The notes below the pieces were generated by a model that saw nothing but the letters and a program-made list of their open reading frames with translations, was not told where the DNA came from and did not search any database. From assembly GCA_963922875.1 (NCBI GenBank), contig CAWUJH010000002.1, forward strand, positions 62,001 to 126,000: a stretch of DNA of 64,000 nt, given 5' to 3'. The translations under genes and the position numbers were made by a program. The number at the start of each line of letters is the position of its first letter. The first letter of the stretch is position 1. Source of the DNA: Ketobacter sp963922875. GTDB taxonomy: Bacteria; Pseudomonadota; Gammaproteobacteria; Pseudomonadales; Ketobacteraceae. Positions 51,754 to 59,511 of the stretch are shown here, piece after piece.

Positions 51754-52760
51754 GCGACTTGGAGTTTGGTGCCACAATGGTACCCTTGCCCTGGCAACAG
51801 CCACAGTGGCAGGCGTTAACCGAAAGATTGCAAAAAGATCAGTTGGCCCACGCCATTTTGTTGCATGGCGAACCGGGTAATGGCAAGGAACAGTTTGCGC
51901 TGGCTTTTGCCCACCGCCTGTTGTGCAGCAACCCCATGGCAGACTTGGCCTGTGGCCAATGCAAAGGCTGCCAGTTGAACAAAGCAGGCACTCACCCTGA
52001 TTTGCAGCTGGTCCAGAATGACGGCCCGAATAAACTGATTAAAGTGGATCAGATACGGGAAGTGGTGAATTTCGTCGCCAAGAAATCGCAGTTGAATGGC
52101 TACAAAGTGGTGATCGTATCGCCGGCTGATATGATGAATGTTAATGCCAGTAATGCCTTGCTGAAGTCGTTAGAGGAACCGGGAGCGCGTACCCTGATAT
52201 TTTTGGTTTGTCACCAAGTGAGTCGAATGTTGGCGACCATTCGGAGTCGCTGTCAGTTGATGGAGTTTTTGGCACCAGAGCGTGAAATGGCGCAAGACTG
52301 GCTCGCCAAATTGCTGGGTAACGGTGATAAGGTTCGCCAGCTATTAGATATCAGTGGCGGCGCGCCTTTAAAAGCGGCCCAGTTAGCGGAATCTGAGTGG
52401 TTGCAGGATAGAGCGGCCATTGCGCAGCAATGGTTAGCGGTAGCCTCAGGGAGAGCAGATCCCATTAAAACAGCCAGCGATTGGGTTAAGTACCCGTTAC
52501 CGGATTTGTTGTCCTGGTTGATGGCCTGGCAAATAGATTTGGTGAAAATATTGGCCAATAGCGAAGCGGCTGTGGTTAATCAGGATTTACGTCCCGCCTT
52601 CAACTCCGCCCGTCCATTTCTTGAGTTGAACAAGTTGTTCCAGTGCTATGATCATTTGCTCTGGTTGTATCAAGTGGCTCAGTCTAGCGCAAACCCGAAT
52701 CCCCAACTTTTGTTGGAGGAAATGTTGCTAAAATGGTCCCAAGTCTCTGGTAATAAATGA
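51750..52760 (+). CDS. holB: DNA polymerase III subunit delta-prime
   Basis: Clamp-loader subunit, 336 residues. AILLHGEPGNGKEQFALAFA is the vestigial P-loop, followed by a zinc module with four cysteines (residues near 50-75: LLCSNPMADLACGQC, then KGCQLNK). SNALLKSLEEPGARTLIFLV and the sensor/SRC segment TIRSRCQLMEF are present. The C-terminal collar region is less conserved. It is followed by a spacer of about 130 bases and pilZ. Confidence 0.94.
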   Translation: MSDLEFGATMVPLPWQQPQWQALTERLQKDQLAHAILLHGEPGNGKEQFALAFAHRLLCSNPMADLACGQCKGCQLNKAGTHPDLQLVQNDGPNKLIKVDQIREVVNFVAKKSQLNGYKVVIVSPADMMNVNASNALLKSLEEPGARTLIFLVCHQVSRMLATIRSRCQLMEFLAPEREMAQDWLAKLLGNGDKVRQLLDISGGAPLKAAQLAESEWLQDRAAIAQQWLAVASGRADPIKTASDWVKYPLPDLLSWLMAWQIDLVKILANSEAAVVNQDLRPAFNSARPFLELNKLFQCYDHLLWLYQVAQSSANPNPQLLLEEMLLKWSQVSGNK

Positions 52761-52890
52761 CTTTTGAGGCAAAAAATCCGTTTGTGAAATGAAAAATGCT
52801 GCTGGCGAAGCATGACTTAAATGCTAGACTTTAAATGTAACCAAGAAATATTTTACACAACTCTCACTTTAAACTTCTTGTGGATTGGCT

Positions 52891-53238
52891 ATGGCAATTG
52901 GCGGCTCGCGCAGCGGTATACTTTCTCTTACTATCAAAGATAAAGCAGTTTTATACGCGGCCTACATGCCTTTTATTAAGAATGGCGGTTTATTCATTCC
53001 CACCAATAAGCAATACAAGCTCGGCGAAGAAGTCTTCTTGTTGCTGAATTTAATGGAAGAAAGCGAGAAAATTCCGGTTGCAGGCAAAATCGTCTGGGTG
53101 ACGCCCAAGGGTGCGCAAGGCAATCGAGCTGCGGGCATTGGGGTACAGTTCAACGAACAGGATGAAACCGCTCGCTCGAAAATTGAAACCTATCTGGCAG
53201 GCTCTCTGGACTCTGATCGACCTACCCACACCATGTAA
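52891..53238 (+). CDS. pilZ: Type IV pilus assembly protein PilZ
   Basis: 115 residues from ATG 52891. SRSGILSLTIKDKAVLYAAY and NGGLFIPTNKQYKLGEEVFL are almost exactly the Pseudomonas PilZ sequence. The R-x-x-x-R motif needed for c-di-GMP binding is missing, as in that protein, which instead works through FimX/PilB in twitching motility. Its holB-pilZ-tatD neighbourhood is also the Pseudomonas one. Other pil genes must be elsewhere. It implies that the organism makes type IV pili. Confidence 0.95.
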   Translation: MAIGGSRSGILSLTIKDKAVLYAAYMPFIKNGGLFIPTNKQYKLGEEVFLLLNLMEESEKIPVAGKIVWVTPKGAQGNRAAGIGVQFNEQDETARSKIETYLAGSLDSDRPTHTM

Positions 53239-53298
53239 CTCGAAACCTCATTGAGATCAAGGTACACTGCGCCCATTATCAATTGTTAGGGTGCTATT

Positions 53299-54078
53299 AT
53301 GCTTGTGGATTCCCACTGCCATCTCGATAAACTGGATTTGACCCCTTACGGCGGCCAAATTGAACCAGTATTGGCTCAGGCCAGCAAACGGGGTATTGAC
53401 CATGTGCTCTGTATTGGTATCGATTTGGAAGGAGCCGAGAATATTGTTGCTTTGGCAGATCAGCATCCTAACGTCTATGCCACTGTGGGGGTGCATCCCC
53501 TTTATCGGGAGCGGGCGGAGCCCACTGTGGATGCTCTGTTGAGTTGGGCTCGGCATAGCCAAGTAGTAGGTATTGGGGAAACCGGTCTTGATTACTTTTA
53601 TGGTGAGGGCGATCTAACCTGGCAGCGGGATCGTTTTGCCATTCATATTGAAGCGGCCTCCCGTACTGGTCTGCCCTTGGTTATCCATACCCGAGGTGCG
53701 AAAGAGGATACTCTGGCCTATATTAAGCCCTACGCCGAACAGGGCGGACGAGGAGTATTACACTGTTTTACCGAAGATCTGGATATGGCCAAAAAAGCCG
53801 TTGAGCTAGGGTTTATGATTTCCATCTCCGGTATTGTTACTTTTCGCAATGCCGCTGATCTCAGAGATGTGGTTGCCGCTCTGCCACTGGAAAGCCTATT
53901 GGTGGAAACCGATGCTCCCTGGTTAGCTCCAGTGCCCTATCGTGGTAAAAAGAATGAACCCCAGTATGTGTTGGAAGTGGCCGAAAAAATTGCTGAAATC
54001 AAAGGCGTCTCACTTGAGAGAGTGGCTGAAGTGACGACTCATAACTTTTTTACTTTGTTTAATAAGGCCAGCATCTAA
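53299..54078 (+). CDS. tatD: TatD-family metal-dependent DNase
   Basis: 259 residues, TIM-barrel hydrolase. Metal ligands appear in order: VDSHCHLDKLD (HxH), GIGETGLDYFYGEGD (Glu), LPLVIHTRGAKED (His), VLHCFTEDLDMAK (His) and VETDAPWLAPVPYRGKKNEP (Asp). The family has 3'-5' exonuclease activity on damaged DNA and RNA. AGGGTG precedes ATG 53299. Only 2 bases separate it from rmuC. Confidence 0.95.
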   Translation: MLVDSHCHLDKLDLTPYGGQIEPVLAQASKRGIDHVLCIGIDLEGAENIVALADQHPNVYATVGVHPLYRERAEPTVDALLSWARHSQVVGIGETGLDYFYGEGDLTWQRDRFAIHIEAASRTGLPLVIHTRGAKEDTLAYIKPYAEQGGRGVLHCFTEDLDMAKKAVELGFMISISGIVTFRNAADLRDVVAALPLESLLVETDAPWLAPVPYRGKKNEPQYVLEVAEKIAEIKGVSLERVAEVTTHNFFTLFNKASI

Positions 54079-54080
54079 TC

Positions 54081-55562
54081 ATGATTGATACCGTTCAACT
54101 GTGGTTTTTGTTGGGAGGCTTGGCGGCTGGTGCTTTGCTGGGTTGGTTGTTGAATCAATTACGCCTGAGCGCTCGGTTGCAGACTGAAACGGCTGCTCAG
54201 CAACAGGAATTGAGTAGAGTGCAAAATCAGCTTGAGCAAGCCTCCATAAGACTCAAGGAAGCCAATGAACAGGTTGTACGCCAAGAGCAAAAAATTATTG
54301 AACTCACGCAACGCTGCAACAAGAGCGAATTGGAGTTAGCGACGGCTGCTGAGCAGATAGAGCAGAAAAAGCAGCTGCAAACACGGATTGAGCAGCAAGA
54401 GCAGCGCTTACTGGAACTCCAAGATAATCTGCGTCATGAACATGCCATTGCCGCTGACTTAAAGGCCAGGCTCGAAGCTTCGCAACAGGAGACTACCGAA
54501 AAGGTGGCCTTGTTACGGGAAGCCAAAGAGCAAATGAAACTGGAGTTCCAGTCTATTGCCCAACAATTATTGGAAGAAAAAAGCGCTAAGTTTACGCTGC
54601 AAAATAAAACCCATCTTGGTGAGCTGCTAACACCATTGCGGGAACAACTGGGCGATTTCAAAAAGAAAGTGGAAGATGTCTACGACAAAGAGAGTCGCGA
54701 TCGCGTTAGCTTGCTGCAAGAAATCCTCTCCCTGAAAGAACTGAATACCAAGATGAGTGCAGATGCCATCAATCTAACCCGAGCCTTAAAAGGCGATGCC
54801 AAGGCCCAAGGTAACTGGGGCGAAATGGTGCTGGAGCGAGTGCTGGAAGCCTCAGGCTTGCAGCGTGGCAGAGAATATGAAACCCAGGGTAGTTTTATTA
54901 ACGAAGCTGGGCAACATTTAAGGCCTGATGTTGTTGTGCGTTTGCCCGAAGACAAGCAAATCATTATCGATTCCAAGGTGTCCTTAACCGCGTGGGAGCG
55001 TTATTGTTCCTCTGACGAGGATATCGCCCCGGATATTCACCTCAAAGCCCACATCGAATCGCTGAAAACCCATATCAAACAATTGAGCGGAAAAAACTAT
55101 CCCGATCTATACGGAATTAATACCCCGGACTTTGTGTTGATGTTTATTCCCGTTGAACCCGCCTTTCTGAAAGCGCTGGAAGTGGACTCGGATTTATTCA
55201 GTCATGCTTTCGACAGAAACATTATGCTGGTGTGTCCATCCACTCTCTTAGTGACGCTAAAAACCATTCACAGCATCTGGCGCTTTGAATACCAAAATCG
55301 AAATGCGTTGGAGATCGCTACGCAAGCAGGTTTGATGCACGATCAGTTTGTGCTGTTTCTGGAATCTCTTGACGACGTGGGTGATAAGCTGGGTAAAGCG
55401 CAAATCGCTTTTGATACTGCCAAGAAAAGGCTATCCACAGGGCGTGGCAATATTATTCGACGCGTCCATCAGTTGGAAGTGTTGGGCGCCAAAGCGAAAA
55501 AGAAAATGGGTGAGCCATTGTTAGAAGAGGCCTTGGGGGCAGAAGATGAAAACGAACACTAG
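54081..55562 (+). CDS. rmuC: DNA recombination protein RmuC
   Basis: 493 residues. An N-terminal transmembrane helix (WFLLGGLAAGALLGWLLNQL) is followed by about 140 residues of Glu/Gln-rich coiled coil. The RmuC nuclease-fold domain comes next: ALKGDAKAQGNWGEMVLERV, PDVVVRLPEDKQIIIDSKVS (PD-x-K-like), VLMFIPVEPAFLKAL and LVCPSTLLVTLKTIHSIWRF. It limits inversion at short repeats in E. coli. It follows tatD in an operon; in Pseudomonas I remember tatD followed by different genes. Confidence 0.94.
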   Translation: MIDTVQLWFLLGGLAAGALLGWLLNQLRLSARLQTETAAQQQELSRVQNQLEQASIRLKEANEQVVRQEQKIIELTQRCNKSELELATAAEQIEQKKQLQTRIEQQEQRLLELQDNLRHEHAIAADLKARLEASQQETTEKVALLREAKEQMKLEFQSIAQQLLEEKSAKFTLQNKTHLGELLTPLREQLGDFKKKVEDVYDKESRDRVSLLQEILSLKELNTKMSADAINLTRALKGDAKAQGNWGEMVLERVLEASGLQRGREYETQGSFINEAGQHLRPDVVVRLPEDKQIIIDSKVSLTAWERYCSSDEDIAPDIHLKAHIESLKTHIKQLSGKNYPDLYGINTPDFVLMFIPVEPAFLKALEVDSDLFSHAFDRNIMLVCPSTLLVTLKTIHSIWRFEYQNRNALEIATQAGLMHDQFVLFLESLDDVGDKLGKAQIAFDTAKKRLSTGRGNIIRRVHQLEVLGAKAKKKMGEPLLEEALGAEDENEH

Positions 55563-55594
55563 TTATTATTAGAAAACAGGAATCCACATGTATC

Positions 55595-55730
55595 AAAAAA
55601 AAACCCGATCCCTGGGGGGGGAATCGGGTTAAGACCAATAGGAGTTAAAATACGGTACACGATCCACGGTACCTGGATCACCAAAAGGTAACCCAACCAA
55701 TGCGTACTCTCACGTTTGGGGGGAAGTGAG
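55595..55730 (-). ncRNA. Candidate small RNA with C-rich loops and its own terminator
   Basis: In the gap 55563-55866, read on the minus strand, two hairpins occur. One at 55709-55730 has stem CTCAC/GTGAG and the loop TTCCCCCCAAAC. The second, at 55602-55630, has an 8-base-pair stem AACCCGAT/ATCGGGTT, the loop TCCCCCCCCAGGG and then seven T (55601 down to 55595), an intrinsic terminator. C-rich single-stranded loops plus a terminator are the layout of small RNAs that pair with ribosome-binding sites. It may instead be the 3' UTR of the minus-strand gene at 55867. No convincing promoter was found. Confidence 0.4.
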
Positions 55731-55866
55731 TAACATCAGTAATGATAAGTATTGCTTAACTTCCGAAAACATCCAGCAAACAATTAAATCAATTGGTGAT
55801 TAAAAGCGTTTATTCATTGAGTATTTTGCATAAGCTCAAATCATCTATTGGTTAGTCGTTGAATTA

Positions 55867-56733
55867 TTAGTCATTTTTCGGGAACACCGATACGTTATTT
55901 TCTTTCCCTTGGGGGGAATAACCCAGCGCAGGGTCCTGATCCACCCCTGAATACACACCGCTGCCTTTCCACGGAATGAGTTGTTCGTTGGCGTATAGCT
56001 TGAAATCAATGAACGGATATTTGATGATTTCAAAATTCGGCGACATATCAATATCACAAGGCAGACATAAGCGAGGAGGGCGGCGGTACAATCTGACGCC
56101 TTGATCATCGTTGGTTCGTACTAAGGGAAATATGGGGAACTGGATAAAGCCAAAACATTCAGCAATAAAATCAGCGGAGCTATTGACGGTATGGCGGCCT
56201 GCCCATTTTCGAAAAGCAGAGCGACGCCAGCTTGCCGGTAGTAAGCTCCACGGGAAAATGAATCGCATCAAGTCAAAAAAGTGGCCTGTGCCGCTGTGAG
56301 TTCCCAGGCGGTTAATGGCGAAGCGAATCACCTGTTCAGCATCTTTATCCCGTAAACTCTTGGGTCGGCAAAGTCGTGTATGCTCATGTTCGTAATCGCT
56401 GAGTGGTCGCAGTGTGATACCTTTTCCCAGGCAGGATTCCACCACTAAGGGTGTAGTGGAGCTGCCAGCATGGAAGTGTTCGATAATCGTTTTAAGGTCG
56501 GGGTCCTGAATATCCACTAAACGACCGATATAGAGACTGCTATGGCTCCAGACGGATTGGCTTACAGCTTGGATTTTGCGATCAGCCAGGCTGCGTCCTT
56601 GGATTAATAGCACATCGCAGGGCTTTAGCTCCGCACGAATTTTATCGAAATCACTCAGGCCGTGATCTCTTTGCTCTCGTACTTTACTGAGCCAAAAAAT
56701 TAAGTACTGTGTCAGATTACGTAAAAGCTGCAT
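55867..56733 (-). CDS. YiiX/YebB-like permuted papain-fold protein
   Basis: 288 residues. The N-terminal LKPCDVLLIQGRSLADRKIQ, then WSHSSLYIG with the catalytic-type His, and a Glu in PLVVESCLGKGI fit the permuted NlpC/P60 (YiiX_YebB-like, PF05708) fold. The catalytic Cys normally found in x-C-S-E-x-V-A near the C-terminal half is replaced: the aligned segment is NSSADFIAECF. So the nucleophile may be Ser, or the enzyme may be inactive. A weak hydrophobic segment (LTQYLIFWL) at the N-terminus may anchor it. It probably shares a transcript with the aminotransferase-like gene 13 bases upstream. Substrate unknown. Confidence 0.7.
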   Translation of the reverse strand: MQLLRNLTQYLIFWLSKVREQRDHGLSDFDKIRAELKPCDVLLIQGRSLADRKIQAVSQSVWSHSSLYIGRLVDIQDPDLKTIIEHFHAGSSTTPLVVESCLGKGITLRPLSDYEHEHTRLCRPKSLRDKDAEQVIRFAINRLGTHSGTGHFFDLMRFIFPWSLLPASWRRSAFRKWAGRHTVNSSADFIAECFGFIQFPIFPLVRTNDDQGVRLYRRPPRLCLPCDIDMSPNFEIIKYPFIDFKLYANEQLIPWKGSGVYSGVDQDPALGYSPQGKENNVSVFPKND

Positions 56734-56746
56734 AATGCGCCGCCTG

Positions 56747-57865
56747 TTATTTAGGTATTAAGTCTACAGCCAGTTCTAGTTGATGGTCCGCTGTATAAAA
56801 ATGCGGTGAGAACCGAATGCCACCTCCTCGAGACGCGCACACCACCTGATATTGCTTGAGGCGGTCGAATAGTATCTCAGTCGCCAGCGACTTGTGTTTA
56901 AACGTTAGTATACCCGAGCGTCGAGCACGAGTGGTATCGGTGACGATTTCCAGCTGAGGATGCTGATTTAAAGCTGCTTCCATATGCTGAATTTTGGCGA
57001 GCAGCTTTTTATAGACTGTGTCTATCCCAATCTCAAGCAATAACCCAAGGCTGGCGTTGAGTGCGAACACACCCATCATATTGGGGCTGCCACATTCATA
57101 GCGGGTAGCATCTTTGGCAGGAGACCATTCCTTGAGGTCATAATTACCCCTGTGTTGAACCATATGCCAGCCGAATTGATGCAGTTCTAGTTGATCCAGC
57201 ACCCGATCGCTTAAATAAAGCAAGGCGGTGCCTTCGGGACCTAACATCCACTTATGGCCATCGGCCACCACAAAATCTGCCTGATTGCGGCCTACATCGA
57301 AAGGTATGGCTCCCAGGCTTTGAATGGCATCGATACAGAACAGGCAGCCTTGCGAGCGGCAGGCCTCACCCAGCCGCTCCAGGTCCAGGGTGAGGCCGGT
57401 TCCATATTGAACAGAGCTAACGGCTAACAGGCGCACATCATCCGTAAGTTGATCGATGATGGATTGCTCGGGGTGATCATTATTAACGTCAGCTTCTATA
57501 ACCTGCACGCCAAACTTCGCTAAGGACTCCCATACAATTCGATTGCTGGGGAATTCCTGATTGCTGATAACGATCTTATCCCCCTTTTGCCAGCGGATAC
57601 CATAGGCAATGGTTGATAATCCCTCTGAGGTGCTTTTTTGTAGGGCAATATTGCGAGTGGAGTCTGCGCCGATTAATTGGGCAAGCCGTTGTCTTAGCTG
57701 AGATTCTATGGTTAACCATTTCGGGTAATTAGCTGCGCCTTGGCGAGTATTTTCCTGGGCAAATTGGCTAACGGCAAGCCGGGTTGGCTCGGGCCAAGGG
57801 GCCACAGCGGCATGATTTAGGTAGATTATGTTTGGGTCTAGTGGAAATGACGCGTTAATATCCAT
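56747..57865 (-). CDS. Class V aminotransferase-fold PLP enzyme
   Basis: 372 residues from ATG 57865. NHAAVAPWPEPTRLAVSQFA at the N-terminus, QKSTSEGLSTIAYGI, CIDAIQSLGAIPFDVGRNQA and the PLP lysine in ADGHKWMLGPEGTALLYL are class V hallmarks (cysteine desulfurase, selenocysteine lyase, kynureninase group). The usual desulfurase active-site Cys loop near residue 330 is not apparent (FKHKSLATEILFDRLKQYQV), so a cysteine desulfurase is unlikely. The family is widespread and mostly uncharacterised. The substrate is not determinable from context. Confidence 0.85.
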   Translation of the reverse strand: MDINASFPLDPNIIYLNHAAVAPWPEPTRLAVSQFAQENTRQGAANYPKWLTIESQLRQRLAQLIGADSTRNIALQKSTSEGLSTIAYGIRWQKGDKIVISNQEFPSNRIVWESLAKFGVQVIEADVNNDHPEQSIIDQLTDDVRLLAVSSVQYGTGLTLDLERLGEACRSQGCLFCIDAIQSLGAIPFDVGRNQADFVVADGHKWMLGPEGTALLYLSDRVLDQLELHQFGWHMVQHRGNYDLKEWSPAKDATRYECGSPNMMGVFALNASLGLLLEIGIDTVYKKLLAKIQHMEAALNQHPQLEIVTDTTRARRSGILTFKHKSLATEILFDRLKQYQVVCASRGGGIRFSPHFYTADHQLELAVDLIPK

Positions 57866-58002
57866 GGCTAACAACAACCTTTTACTGGGTTCTGTAGTTT
57901 TTGACGCAAAGGCTACGGTTCGCTAGAGTGCATGTCCTTCGGCCAGTCCTGATGATGGAGTAGATTACCATTTAAATGGGGACGTTTTCTAAGGGGAGTT
58001 CA

Positions 58003-58647
58003 ATGAGCGATACGAATAAAGTTAGCCAAAAAGCACAAGAGTTCCGTAATCGCGAAGACTTGATCCTCCAGCAGGCATTACAGTTGTTTTTGGCTCATGG
58101 CGAAGAAAAGGTTACCGTCGAGATGATCGCCGACGCTGTTAATATCGGCAAAGGGACAATATACAAGCATTTTGAAACCAAAGATGAGATCTACCTGCGT
58201 CTGATGATTACCTACGAAGAAGAATTGGCCGAGGTATTTCAGCGGCTTGATGAAAGCGATTCCAAAGATCGGGCAAGATTGGCCAAGGAATATTTCTCTT
58301 TTCGCATGCGGGACCCTGAAAAATATGCCTTATTTGACCGCTTAGAACATCTTTTGACGCAAAAACCCTCCTGTAAAGGCATGGTGGAAAAGCTGTACCA
58401 GATTCGATCGGCGAACCTAGACAAGCTGGCCGCGTCCGTGCAAGGCAAGATTGATGATGGCACACTGGAACCTGTACCCCCGCAATATCATATTTTAGCG
58501 GCCTGGGCACTGGTTCATGGTGCTGTGGCATTGAACGATTCAAAGTTTTATCAAAGTCTCATTAGCGACAAAGACGACTTTTTTAGCTTTCTTGGAGATA
58601 TCGGTATTCGCATGGGCAATAAGCGTGAGGGTAACAAGCAAAAATAA
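58003..58647 (+). CDS. TetR-family transcriptional regulator
   Basis: 214 residues from ATG 58003, with AAGGGGAG at 57991-57998. The helix-turn-helix is VTVEMIADAVNIGKGTIYKH and F-E-T-K-D-E-I-Y. The C-terminal half has YFSFRMRDPEKYALFDRLEH and AAWALVHGAVALNDSKFYQS. In Pseudomonas a TetR gene lies beside the DUF1285 gene close to tatD, and this matches. It could respond to a small lipophilic ligand; no evidence is visible. It precedes the DUF1285 gene by 47 bases on the same strand. Confidence 0.88.
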   Translation: MSDTNKVSQKAQEFRNREDLILQQALQLFLAHGEEKVTVEMIADAVNIGKGTIYKHFETKDEIYLRLMITYEEELAEVFQRLDESDSKDRARLAKEYFSFRMRDPEKYALFDRLEHLLTQKPSCKGMVEKLYQIRSANLDKLAASVQGKIDDGTLEPVPPQYHILAAWALVHGAVALNDSKFYQSLISDKDDFFSFLGDIGIRMGNKREGNKQK

Positions 58648-58694
58648 CGTTCACCTGCTTTTACATTCACAGGGCATTTACAAAGAGGTCAGTT

Positions 58695-59255
58695 ATGACA
58701 GAGCTGCGCTTAGAAGACATTGCGAAACAAATATCAGAATCTGAACAAAAACTACCGCCAGTAGACCAGTGGTCGCCACCCTTTAGGGGAGACCTGGATA
58801 TGCGGATTGATCGTGAAGGTCGTTGGTTTTATCTAGGGTCAGAAATTAAGCGCAAGCCCCTCGTCAAATTATTCTCTTCTATCTTGCTCAAGGAAAATGG
58901 TGACTATTTTTTAGTGACGCCGGTGGAGAAATTCCGCATTCGAGTGGATGTTGCTCCCTTGGTGGTTGTGTCTTTGGAAACCTTAGAGCCAGCGGATCAG
59001 CCTGTACTTGTAATGACTACTCAGGTGGGTGATCGAGTGGTAATTGATAAGCATCACCCGTTATGGGTCGAAGAGGATGACGCTACAGCTGAACCACGGC
59101 CCTTCGTTTTGGTACGGCGTAATTTGGCCGCATTGGTTCATCGTAATGTGTTTTATGAGTTAGTTAACCTTGCCCGACCTTGCGCTGAAGATCCAAATAC
59201 CCTTTGTGTCTATAGTAGTGGCCAATGTTTTACTTTGGGTCAACTAAAAGCCTGA
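58695..59255 (+). CDS. DUF1285 protein
   Basis: 186 residues, no signal peptide. PVDQWSPPFRGDLDMRIDRE, GRWFYLGSEIKRKPLVKLFS and YFLVTPVEKFRIRVDVAPLV match DUF1285. The structure of a family member is known to be two small beta domains, but no activity is assigned. It follows the TetR gene with a good AGAGG ribosome site and ends in a 256-base spacer before the electron-transfer genes. Confidence 0.88.
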   Translation: MTELRLEDIAKQISESEQKLPPVDQWSPPFRGDLDMRIDREGRWFYLGSEIKRKPLVKLFSSILLKENGDYFLVTPVEKFRIRVDVAPLVVVSLETLEPADQPVLVMTTQVGDRVVIDKHHPLWVEEDDATAEPRPFVLVRRNLAALVHRNVFYELVNLARPCAEDPNTLCVYSSGQCFTLGQLKA

Positions 59256-59511
59256 GCCCGCCGCGTTGTGAATTCCGTCCGAGATAGAAGTGCGGCATAT
59301 TAGTGCATAAAACAGCCTATCTGCGTCATATATTGTGCGTAGCTTCTCGGTTTTTTGTTGCTATAGTTGAGCGTAAATGGTGCGTTAAGATTCTCAATAG
59401 TGCAATTGTGGTTCGATTACCCCAAAAACAGCCCCTCATCCGCTAAATTTGTTGCTTTCATAGGCTTTGGCATAGCTCTTGATTGGCAAATGTAAAAACT
59501 AAGATGACGTG

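Noticed and set aside
59468..59484. TTGGCATAGCTCTTGAT before the electron-transfer operon looks like a sigma-54 -24/-12 promoter
   Set aside because: The invariant GC of the -12 element is GA, and no enhancer-binding site or regulator is nearby.
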